This document shows, piece after piece, positions 1-5,935 of a stretch of DNA of 6,924 bases; position 1 is the first letter of the stretch, and each line of letters begins with the position of its first letter. The notes beneath the pieces were generated by a model. That model made no database searches and was not told the DNA's origin. It was given only the letters and a program-made list of their open reading frames with translations. The DNA comes from Dysgonamonadaceae bacterium. Lineage in GTDB: Bacteria > Bacteroidota > Bacteroidia > Bacteroidales > Azobacteroidaceae. Location of the stretch: the NCBI GenBank assembly GCA_031276105.1, contig JAISNS010000348.1, positions 1-6,924 on the forward strand, read 5' to 3'. Made by a program: the position numbers and the translations under genes.

Positions 1-2
1 GT

Positions 3-287
3 ACGAGTAATAATTCATGGACAAATGTGCCCGGCACGTGGGGCAGCGCCGGTAATACTCAATTTGGTAATTTAAAGAAAGTGGGTGATTACCTCTACCT
101 GCCGGCGGCCGGTTATCGGAGCAGCAACGATGGCTCGCTGTACTACCGAGGCTCCAACGGCTACTACTGGAGCAGTAGCGCCCAGAGTTCCACCGGCTAC
201 TACGCGGACTTCTACAGCGGGGACAGATTGGTCAACAATGCCAAGAGACCCCACGGCCACTCCGTGCGTTGCGTAGCGGCAGAGTGA
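3..287 (+). CDS. C-terminal part of a Fib_succ_major (FISUMP)/C-type-lectin-like surface protein; candidate DGR target
   Basis: The reading frame is open at the left edge, so only the last 94 residues are visible and the true start lies upstream; the GTG at 27 is only an internal codon. The visible part reads through a GTWG segment, LYLPAAGYR, then YYWSSS (codons 162-179) and ends in GHSVRCVAAE. This order (LPAAGYR, YWSSS, a G/S/N/Y-rich stretch, then SVRCV) is typical of the Fibrobacter succinogenes major paralogous domain, a C-type-lectin-like fold found in secreted or surface proteins of Bacteroidota. I infer display outside the cell as a binding module; the ligand is unknown. From about 120 to 263 codon use is unlike the rest of the window: 33 of 48 codons end in C (TAC, AGC, GGC, AAC, GAC, CAC), and G+C over 121-240 is 58%. 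That pattern is what adenine-directed mutagenesis of AAC codons produces. The family call is firm; the DGR role is inferred. Confidence 0.8.
   Translation, partial: TSNNSWTNVPGTWGSAGNTQFGNLKKVGDYLYLPAAGYRSSNDGSLYYRGSNGYYWSSSAQSSTGYYADFYSGDRLVNNAKRPHGHSVRCVAAE
120..284 (+). other. Candidate DGR variable region with IMH-like GC-rich 3' end
   Basis: This is the C-terminal coding stretch where almost every position that would be solvent-exposed in a C-type-lectin fold is an NNC codon. Scaffold positions (Trp at 168, SSS at 171-179, SVRCV at 261-275) look conserved. The invariant GC-rich end, GGCCACTCCGTGCGTTGCG (255-273), sits where the initiation-of-mutagenic-homing sequence lies in known DGRs, at the 3' end of the variable region and just before a downstream inverted repeat. 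Two 15-nt segments, 153-167 and 189-203, differ only at one base (AAC versus ACC), an A-to-C difference. No template repeat, Avd or reverse transcriptase gene is visible, so the assignment rests on pattern alone. Confidence 0.5.
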
Positions 288-383
288 ACTAAAAACTAAA
301 AGCTAAAAACTAAAAGTTACGCGAAGCGCGGTAAATAAACGTCGCTTCGCGTAACTTTTAGTTTTTAGTTTTTATCTTTTAGT
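288..383. repeat. 41-bp-arm palindrome built of ACTAAAA heptads; probable bidirectional terminator
   Basis: The left arm is 288-328: four tandem 7-mers (ACTAAAA, ACTAAAA, GCTAAAA, ACTAAAA) followed by GTTACGCGAAGCG. The right arm, 343-383, is its mirror: CGCTTCGCGTAAC followed by TTTTAGT, TTTTAGT, TTTTATC, TTTTAGT. The loop is 14 nt (329-342). I count 38 of 41 pairs matching, with 26 perfect pairs inside (303-328 with 343-368), and one mismatch becomes G-U in RNA. It begins directly after the TGA at 285-287 and ends in a T run (383-389), so it can end transcription on the plus strand. The A-rich left arm gives the same on the minus strand. A second role as the inverted repeat that DGRs carry downstream of the variable region is possible, but known examples are much shorter. 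Confidence 0.85.
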
Positions 384-400
384 TTTTTTACTTACCTTTA
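369..400 (+). promoter_or_regulatory. Possible promoter of the mannose-6-phosphate isomerase gene
   Basis: TACCTTTA at 393-400 matches seven of eight positions of the Bacteroidota -7 box TAnnTTTG. TTTT at 369-372, 20 nt upstream, is a 3 of 4 match to the -33 TTTG. Transcription would start near 405, about 28 nt before the ATG at 434. The -33 part lies inside the right arm of the palindrome, so cruciform formation could affect it. AT-rich sequence makes chance matches likely. Confidence 0.35.
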
Positions 401-433
401 CCCTCTCTTTATTGCATATTATTATTGATTAAA

Positions 434-1408
434 ATGTTTAAATTTGAACCTGTTTTAAAAGAAATCATTTGGGGAGGCGATGAAATTTGCCGTTTCAAAA
501 GCATCCAACCCGCAAGAAGCGGCATTGGCGAAAGCTGGGAAATTTCGCATGTACAAGGAAATATATCCATTGTAGCCAATGGCGATTGGAAAGGGAAATC
601 GCTGGAAGATTTAATCGACCGGTACGGCGAAAAACTGTTGGGAAAAAAAGTGATTGAACGCTTCGGGACGACTTTTCCCCTGCTAATCAAATTCATCGAC
701 GCCCGCGATGCTCTATCCATTCAGGTACATCCGAATGATGAACTTGCCTGGAAACGGCACCATTCTTTCGGGAAAACAGAAATGTGGTATGTGATCGACG
801 CAGCGCCGGATGCTTTCCTGTATTCGGGATTTGCCCAGTCCATCACCCCCGAACAATATGTGCAAAGTCTTGAAGATGATACTTTTGTGAATTATCTTCA
901 ACGACACCGGGTAAAACCCGGCGATGTTTTCTTCCTGCCGGCAGGACGGGTACATGCAATCGGGGCAGGATGTTTTATCGCTGAAATTCAACAAACCTCC
1001 AACATTACTTACCGAATCTACGACTATAACCGGAAAGACGCTCACGGAAATCCGCGCGAACTGCATACGGAATTCGCCAAAGAAGCCATTGATTATCATG
1101 TATATCCTGATTATAAATTACCCTGCCGCTCCGGACAAAAAGAAATAGAACCTTTGGTTGCCTGTCCCTACTTTACAACCAACCTGATTGAAGCCGGAAA
1201 AGGAGATAAAATTCAACGATTCACGGAAGATTCTTTTTCGATCTACATTTGTTTGAAAGGGAACGTAAATCTGACGGATAGCAACGGTTATTCTATTGAT
1301 ATAAAACAAGGTGAAACAATTTTAGTTCCCGCCGAAAATCCACAGACAACCCTCTCGCCCAAAGAAAACAGCCGGCTGTTGGAAACTTATATATCAGAAA
1401 TTGTTTGA
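434..1408 (+). CDS. manA: Mannose-6-phosphate isomerase, type I (class I cupin)
   Basis: The cytoplasmic zinc enzyme interconverts mannose 6-phosphate and fructose 6-phosphate, linking glycolysis to GDP-mannose and to mannose use. The protein is 324 residues from the ATG at 434, the usual length for the short Bacillus/Bacteroidota form. A TTG at 425 would add only three residues and is less likely. The N-terminal IIWGG motif is at residues 11-15. The four zinc ligands are visible: Gln97 and His99 in QVHPND, Glu116 in GKTEMWY, and His174 in GRVHAIG. They are followed by the core segment EIQQTSNITYRIYDYNR. The C-terminal half ends in a cupin-like lid (KQGETILVPA). No Shine-Dalgarno sequence is seen, as usual in this phylum. 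It stands alone between the upstream palindrome and gyrA, with 94 nt to gyrA. A role in making surface polysaccharide or glycoprotein sugars is plausible but not shown here. Confidence 0.93.
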   Translation: MFKFEPVLKEIIWGGDEICRFKSIQPARSGIGESWEISHVQGNISIVANGDWKGKSLEDLIDRYGEKLLGKKVIERFGTTFPLLIKFIDARDALSIQVHPNDELAWKRHHSFGKTEMWYVIDAAPDAFLYSGFAQSITPEQYVQSLEDDTFVNYLQRHRVKPGDVFFLPAGRVHAIGAGCFIAEIQQTSNITYRIYDYNRKDAHGNPRELHTEFAKEAIDYHVYPDYKLPCRSGQKEIEPLVACPYFTTNLIEAGKGDKIQRFTEDSFSIYICLKGNVNLTDSNGYSIDIKQGETILVPAENPQTTLSPKENSRLLETYISEIV

Positions 1409-1423
1409 AAAGAGTTATAAAAG

Positions 1424-1455
1424 TTTTACCGTTACAAGAATTTTTTGTAATTTAG
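1424..1455 (+). promoter_or_regulatory. Probable gyrA promoter with overlapping inverted repeat
   Basis: TAATTTAG at 1448-1455 matches seven of eight positions of TAnnTTTG, and TTTT at 1424-1427 sits 20 nt upstream as a partial -33 box. The start would fall near 1460, leaving an A-rich leader of about 40 nt before the ATG at 1503. Between the boxes an inverted repeat, TTACAA-N7-TTGTAA (1432-1450), overlaps the -7 element. It could be an operator or simply AT-rich chance. Confidence 0.4.
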
Positions 1456-1502
1456 CGTGCTTTTTCAAAAAAGAAAATAAAGTTAAACCAAATAAAATAT
1501 AA

Positions 1503-4061
1503 ATGGCTGATAGTCAAGATAGAATCATTCCGATAGATATTGAGGAACAGATGAAAACGGCATACATTGATTATTCGATGTCTGTCATTGTTTCGCGGGC
1601 ATTGCCCGATGCACGCGATGGATTTAAACCCGTACATCGCCGGGTACTGTTCGGTATGAACGAATTAGGAAATAATTCCGATAAACCCCACAAAAAATCG
1701 GCAAGAATAGTCGGCGAAGTTTTGGGTAAATACCATCCGCACGGCGACTCTTCCGTTTATTTTGCGATGGTCAGGATGGCACAGCCCTGGTCGTTGCGTT
1801 ATCCGTTAGTGGACGGACAGGGAAACTACGGATCGGTGGACGGCGATTCCCCGGCGGCCATGCGTTATACGGAAGCCCGTTTAAGCAAGTTGGCCGAAGA
1901 AATGCTGCGGGATATAGATAAGGATACGGTCGATTTCCAACTGAATTTCGACGATACTCTGAAAGAACCTACCGTATTGCCTACCCGTATTCCTAATTTA
2001 TTAATGAACGGCGCTTCCGGTATTGCGGTCGGTATGGCAACGAATATGCCTCCCCACAATCTGACGGAATGTGTGAACGGCATCATTGCTTACATCGACT
2101 CGAAAGGCGAAATTGATATAGAAGGATTGATGCATTATATCAAAGCCCCCGATTTTCCTACCGGCGCATCCATTTACGGTTATGCCGGGATTAAAGAAGC
2201 TTTTGAAACCGGACGGGGACGCATCATCCTGCGCGGAAAAGCCGAAATTGAAGTGAAAGACAATCGAGAAAAGATTGTGATTACGGAAATTCCCTATCTC
2301 GTCAATAAAGCCGAATTGATTAAACATATTGCCGATTTGGTGACGGAAAAGAAAATCGAAGGCATTTCCAACGCCAACGACGAATCCGACCGGTCGGGTA
2401 TGCGGATTGTGGTAGATGTAAAAAGAGACGCCAATTCCAGCGTTATCCTCAACAAACTGTATAAGTTAACGGCTTTACAAACTTCGTTCAGCGTCAATAA
2501 TGTGGCGCTACTCCACGGACGTCCCAAAATATTGAATCTGAAAGATTTGATTAAAAATTTCGTCGACCATCGGGTAGATGTGGTAACGCGCCGTACCCGT
2601 TTCGATTTAAGGAAAGCGGAAGAACGGGCGCACATACTGGAAGGCTTGATTATCGCTTCCGATAATATTGATGAAGTAATTGCGATTATCCGCTCTTCCC
2701 AAAGTCCGAATGAAGCCATCGCACGCTTGGTTGAACGCTTTTCCTTGTCGGAAATACAATCACGCGCCATTGTCGAAATGCGTTTGCGTCAATTGACCGG
2801 TTTGGAACAGAATAAATTACATGCCGAATACGAAGAAGTTCAAAAACTCATCGCACATTTGAAGGAAATCCTGTCTAACACCGACCTTTTAATGGATGTG
2901 ATTAAAGAAGAAATGATTGAAATTAAACATAAATTCGGCGACGAACGAAAAACCGAAATTATTTACGCTACGGAAGATTTCAATCCCGAAGATTTTTATG
3001 CCGACGACGAAATGATTATCACCATTTCGCACATGGGCTATATCAAGCGAACGCCTTTGGCCGAATTTCGGGCACAGAACCGGGGAGGAGTGGGCGTAAA
3101 AGGCTCCGAAACCCGCGACGAAGATTTTGTGGAATACATCTATCCTGCCAATATGCACGCGACACTCCTGATTTTTACCCAAAAAGGAAAATGCTATTGG
3201 TTAAAGGTATATGATATTCCCGAAGGCTCCAAAACCTCCAAAGGACGGGCGATCCAAAACTTGCTCAATATCGACGCCGATGACAGGGTGAATGCTTTTA
3301 TACGTGTTAAGATGTTGAGTGACAAAGAATTTGTCGAATCGCACTATTTGCTTTTCTGCACCAAGCAGGGAGTGATTAAGAAAACGTTATTGGAAGCCTA
3401 TTCCCGTCCCCGCCAAAACGGCGTCAATGCCATCACGTTAAACGAAGGCGACGAAGTAATCCAAGTGCGGATGACCAACGGAAACAACGAAGTCATCATC
3501 GCGAACCGCAAAGGACGCGCCATCCGTTTCCAAGAGAAAAAAGTCCGCTGCATGGGACGAACAGCCGCCGGCGTAAAAGGAATTACCCTTGAATCCGAAA
3601 GCGATGAAGTCGTAGGTATGATTACGATAAAAGATACGGAAAAAGAAAGTATCTTAGTCGTTTCCGAACAGGGATACGGAAAACGTTCTAAAATAGACGA
3701 TTATCGAATCACCAACCGGGGCGGCAAAGGCGTAAAAACACTCAACGTAACCGAAAAAACCGGCCCTCTGGTAAGCATTAAAAACGTAACCGAAGATAAC
3801 GATCTGATGATTATCAATAAATCAGGCATCACCATTCGATTGAAAGTAACCGATTTAAATATCATTGGCCGGGCTACGCAAGGAGTGCGCCTGATTAATT
3901 TAGGCAAGCGGAATGATGAAATCGCCTCCGTTTGTAAAGTCATGTCCGAGTCGGAAATAGAAGAAATCAATGAAAAAATGCCGGTCAAAAACGAAGAAAA
4001 CGATTCGGAGATAAATGAAAATGAAGAAAACAGTACGGATATAGTTGAATTTGATGATTAA
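1503..4061 (+). CDS. gyrA: DNA gyrase subunit A
   Basis: This is the breakage-reunion subunit of the A2B2 gyrase, which introduces negative supercoils using ATP hydrolysed by GyrB. The protein has 852 residues, normal for Bacteroidota GyrA. The N-terminal winged-helix core carries KYHPHGDSS, and the catalytic tyrosine in AAMRYTE is residue 122, the same number as in E. coli. The quinolone-determining segment has Ser83 but Phe87 instead of Asp. The coiled-coil/tower region follows, with the hinge segment [12 protein letters not shown] near 425-435. The C-terminal beta-pinwheel starts near 500. Its GyrA box is QNRGGVG (525-531) rather than QRRGGKG, and a second box-like NRGGKG lies at 738-743. 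The tail from about 820 is strongly acidic. Length, motif and pinwheel favour GyrA over ParC. The ATG at 1503 has an A-rich, SD-less leader. It is probably co-transcribed with the next two genes. Confidence 0.97.
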   Translation: MADSQDRIIPIDIEEQMKTAYIDYSMSVIVSRALPDARDGFKPVHRRVLFGMNELGNNSDKPHKKSARIVGEVLGKYHPHGDSSVYFAMVRMAQPWSLRYPLVDGQGNYGSVDGDSPAAMRYTEARLSKLAEEMLRDIDKDTVDFQLNFDDTLKEPTVLPTRIPNLLMNGASGIAVGMATNMPPHNLTECVNGIIAYIDSKGEIDIEGLMHYIKAPDFPTGASIYGYAGIKEAFETGRGRIILRGKAEIEVKDNREKIVITEIPYLVNKAELIKHIADLVTEKKIEGISNANDESDRSGMRIVVDVKRDANSSVILNKLYKLTALQTSFSVNNVALLHGRPKILNLKDLIKNFVDHRVDVVTRRTRFDLRKAEERAHILEGLIIASDNIDEVIAIIRSSQSPNEAIARLVERFSLSEIQSRAIVEMRLRQLTGLEQNKLHAEYEEVQKLIAHLKEILSNTDLLMDVIKEEMIEIKHKFGDERKTEIIYATEDFNPEDFYADDEMIITISHMGYIKRTPLAEFRAQNRGGVGVKGSETRDEDFVEYIYPANMHATLLIFTQKGKCYWLKVYDIPEGSKTSKGRAIQNLLNIDADDRVNAFIRVKMLSDKEFVESHYLLFCTKQGVIKKTLLEAYSRPRQNGVNAITLNEGDEVIQVRMTNGNNEVIIANRKGRAIRFQEKKVRCMGRTAAGVKGITLESESDEVVGMITIKDTEKESILVVSEQGYGKRSKIDDYRITNRGGKGVKTLNVTEKTGPLVSIKNVTEDNDLMIINKSGITIRLKVTDLNIIGRATQGVRLINLGKRNDEIASVCKVMSESEIEEINEKMPVKNEENDSEINENEENSTDIVEFDD

Positions 4062-4100
4062 TTTGTATTTTTACGGTCAAATAATAAAAAATTAAATAAT

Positions 4101-5333
4101 ATGAAAAAGTTAACATTCACATTAGTATTATGTTTCATGGTTGGCATTTCCTTTGGTCAGAAAAAAGCGGTAAATGACGCCAAAAGTGAAATAAAGAGAG
4201 ACAATCCGAATATGGACGATGCACGCGCTTTTATTGAAAAGGCATTGCTGGACACAGAAACAAAAGACAACGCAGAAACTTGGTACGTAGCCGGTTCCGT
4301 CGAAAACAAACAGTTTGACATGGAATCGTTAAAAACGTATAAAGGAGAAACCCCCAATGAAGCGGTCATGTATCCGGCTTTATTAAAGATTGTTCCTTAT
4401 TTTGTAACGGCGGATTCATTGGATCAACTTCCGAACGAAAAAGGAAAAGTGAAGCCCAAATACAGGAAAGACATGAAAGCGATTATTACAGCCAACATCA
4501 ATTATTATCCGAATGCCGGAGTTTATTTTTATAACAAAGAAGATTTTAAAAATGCGTTTCAGGCTTTCAAACAATACATTGATATACCCGATATGCCGAT
4601 GTTTCAGGACGATAAAACGCCGATTGTTAACAAAGCAGACGAATCTTATTTGCAAATCAAATACAATGCGGCCGTTATTGCCAGTGTATTGAAAGAACAT
4701 ACAACGGCTATCGAACTGTTGGAATCAATGAAAAATTCCGGGTACGAAGAAAATGATATTTTCCGTCGTTTGGCATACGAATACAATCAGTTGGCCGACT
4801 CGGTAGCATTATTGGCGACACTAAAAGAAGGCGTTACAAAATTTCCGGGCGATGAATATTTCCTCTTATCCCTTGTTGAGAAAAATATACAAAGCGGTCA
4901 ATTACAGGATGCCGTTACATATATCAATATAGCTATTGAGCATAAACCGGACGATCCGATTTTGTATGATGCCTTAGGCGTTATTTATGAAAATATGGAA
5001 GAACCCGAAAAATCCATTCAGAACTATGAAAAAGCCTTAGCTCTGAATCCGAATTTCGACAAAGCATTGAAACATAACGGAATGGTTTATTACAATTTAG
5101 GCGTAAAAGCAAGAGGCAGCGCCGACGACTCAACCGATAAAAAAACGGTGGATGAAGGATACGCTAAAAGCATCGAATATTTTAAAACCGCTTTACCGCT
5201 TTTTGAAAAAGCATATTCAATCGAACCGACGGATAAAGAAACCATTTACTGTCTCCGCAATATTTATTACAGTTTAGGAAAGAACGAAGAATTTGAAAAA
5301 ATGGACGCAATTTATAGTACAAATAATCAATAA
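4101..5333 (+). CDS. Exported tetratricopeptide-repeat protein
   Basis: The protein has 410 residues and no enzymatic motif that I recognise. It starts with a signal peptide (MKK, then LTFTLVLCFMVGISFG, cleavage likely before Gln20), so it should be in the periplasm or attached to a membrane facing it. The rest is helical and repeat-like. Clear TPR units are seen at about residues 288-321 (LYDALGVIYENMEEPEKSI, then YEKALALNPN) and just before it (LLSLVEKNIQSGQLQDAV, then INIAIEHKPDDP). Degenerate units lie near 24-65, 140-165 and 188-235, and a final one follows a charged insertion (GSADDSTDKK). TPRs bind protein partners, so a scaffold or assembly role is likely, but the partner cannot be told. 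It lies 39 nt after gyrA on the same strand. I recall a TPR protein next to gyrA in other Bacteroides-type genomes, so the arrangement is probably old rather than accidental. Confidence 0.85.
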   Translation: MKKLTFTLVLCFMVGISFGQKKAVNDAKSEIKRDNPNMDDARAFIEKALLDTETKDNAETWYVAGSVENKQFDMESLKTYKGETPNEAVMYPALLKIVPYFVTADSLDQLPNEKGKVKPKYRKDMKAIITANINYYPNAGVYFYNKEDFKNAFQAFKQYIDIPDMPMFQDDKTPIVNKADESYLQIKYNAAVIASVLKEHTTAIELLESMKNSGYEENDIFRRLAYEYNQLADSVALLATLKEGVTKFPGDEYFLLSLVEKNIQSGQLQDAVTYINIAIEHKPDDPILYDALGVIYENMEEPEKSIQNYEKALALNPNFDKALKHNGMVYYNLGVKARGSADDSTDKKTVDEGYAKSIEYFKTALPLFEKAYSIEPTDKETIYCLRNIYYSLGKNEEFEKMDAIYSTNNQ

Positions 5334-5352
5334 CTTTAAAAATTCAATCAAA

Positions 5353-5550
5353 ATGAAAGAAAAAATCGGAACAAACGCAGGATTAATTTGGAACCTTCTC
5401 CATGAAGAAGGAAGCAAAGGAGTTAAAGAGTTAAAAAAATTAACAAAATTAACCGAAAAGGATATTTATGCCGCACTCGGTTGGTTAGCTCGGGAAGAAA
5501 AATTGTCTTTCGATAAAAAAGAAGACGATTTGTATATTGCGGTTATTTAA
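5353..5550 (+). CDS. Small winged helix-turn-helix protein (DUF2582-like)
   Basis: I chose the ATG at 5353, giving 65 residues. The longer in-frame start at 5293 would overlap the end of the TPR gene and adds sequence with no family likeness. The protein reads IGTNAGLIWNLLHEEG, then VKELKKLTKLTEKDIYAALGWLAREEKL, and ends in a short beta pair (LSFDKKEDDLYIAVI). This is the layout of the DUF2582-type winged-helix family (PF10771): helix 1, a helix-turn-helix (about residues 22-43) with the signature ALGWLAREEK, then the wing. Such proteins are common as small orphan genes in Bacteroidota. Their DNA target and role are not established, and a protein-protein function is possible. It lies 19 nt after the TPR gene and probably shares its transcript. 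No second domain is present. Confidence 0.8.
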   Translation: MKEKIGTNAGLIWNLLHEEGSKGVKELKKLTKLTEKDIYAALGWLAREEKLSFDKKEDDLYIAVI

Positions 5551-5575
5551 CCACAAAACACGAATAACACCGGAT

Positions 5576-5624
5576 TTGGGCGGATACGCGGATTTTTTTA
5601 ATGGAATCTGCGATATCCGCCCAA
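5576..5624. repeat. Intergenic palindromic repeat-like element
   Basis: TTGGGCGGATA (5576-5586) pairs perfectly with TATCCGCCCAA (5614-5624). Inside it CGCGGATT (5587-5594) pairs with AATCTGCG (5605-5612) with one G-T pair and a bulged A at 5613, giving a stem of 19 pairs and a 10-nt loop. No T run follows, so it is not a normal intrinsic terminator. The flanks carry related words: CGGAT at 5571, 5581 and 5589, and AATCTGC at 5605 and 5623. Intergenic sequence of this type (cacgaat/cggat/atctgcg words) is, to my memory, dispersed in many Bacteroidota genomes. That cannot be shown from one copy. Confidence 0.6.
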
Positions 5625-5745
5625 TCTGCATTATCAGCGTTCCATCACAACGCGATAAAATGAATTTGCAGTACACAAAATGAACTTCCTTCTTTTTTTT
5701 ATTTCGGAAAATTTAGTTGGTCAAGCAGTGAAATAAAAACTAAAA

Positions 5746-5781
5746 ACCGTGTCGTAGCGGGCTTTCCCACCATGACACGGT
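5746..5781. terminator. Bidirectional intrinsic terminator
   Basis: ACCGTGTC (5746-5753) pairs with GACACGGT (5774-5781), continued by GTAGCGGG over CCCACCAT with one G-T pair and two mismatches, around a CTTT loop (5762-5765). On the plus strand it is followed by CTTTTGGATTTTT. On the minus strand it is followed by TTTTTAGTTTTTATTT, a good U-rich tract. It lies between the converging winged-helix and lipoprotein genes and can serve both. Confidence 0.8.
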
Positions 5782-5795
5782 CTTTTGGATTTTTC

Positions 5796-5935
5796 CTAAC
5801 AGTTGATTTGCGTCGCCAGCAATAACCGGTAGTCCTTTTTCATCTTCCCATCAATACCAGCTTTGCCTTGTGGAAAAGTGTATTAGAGGTAGGCGCAAAC
5901 GTTACAGATAAGATAGTGTTGCCCGGTTGCTTGTT
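5796..5935 (-). pseudogene. Frameshifted C-terminal remnant, family unknown
   Basis: Directly after the stop of the lipoprotein gene, the same minus-strand frame stays open and reads NKQPGNTILSVTFAPTSNTLF. It would then need one extra base in the TTTT run near 5876 to continue as PQGKAGIDGKMKKDYRLLLA and TQINC, ending at the TAG at 5796-5798, 15 nt before the terminator hairpin. The joined text has the beta-strand rhythm of small Bacteroidota lipoproteins (LSVTFAPTSNT, then a GKAGIDGK turn). It could be the lost second part of the lipoprotein gene or the end of a decayed neighbour. A short ORF, MKKDYRLLLATQINC (5796-5843), falls inside it and is not believed to be a gene. Chance cannot be excluded over 45 codons. 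Confidence 0.3.

Larger units (their letters stand above)
5551..5935. other. Gene-poor intergenic region between converging transcripts
   Basis: No intact gene is supported here. In order it holds: a CGGAT/AATCTGC-rich palindromic stretch (5571-5640); an AT-rich spacer with an 8-T run at 5693-5700 and a repeated AAAATGAA word (5657 and 5677); a bidirectional terminator (5746-5781); and a minus-strand remnant of coding-like sequence (5796-5935). Open frames on either strand are short and look accidental, apart from that remnant. Confidence 0.7.

Noticed and set aside
27..287. Independent 86-residue gene starting at GTG 27
   Set aside because: The frame is open further upstream with matching family sequence (TSNNSWTN), so the GTG is an internal codon of a longer gene.
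288..383. CRISPR array or other spaced repeat from the ACTAAAA units
   Set aside because: The units are only 7 bp, directly adjacent and mirrored around one centre; there are no spacers.
425..433. TTG start for manA at 425
   Set aside because: It would add only three residues, which the family does not need; the ATG at 434 leads directly into the conserved N terminus.
4058..4065. Separate promoter for the TPR gene (TTAATTTG)
   Set aside because: The box lacks a fitting -33 element 20 nt upstream and overlaps the gyrA stop; co-transcription is simpler.
5293..5352. Longer start of the winged-helix gene inside the TPR gene
   Set aside because: The extra 20 residues are a shadow of the TPR coding sequence and its spacer; the domain begins after the ATG at 5353.
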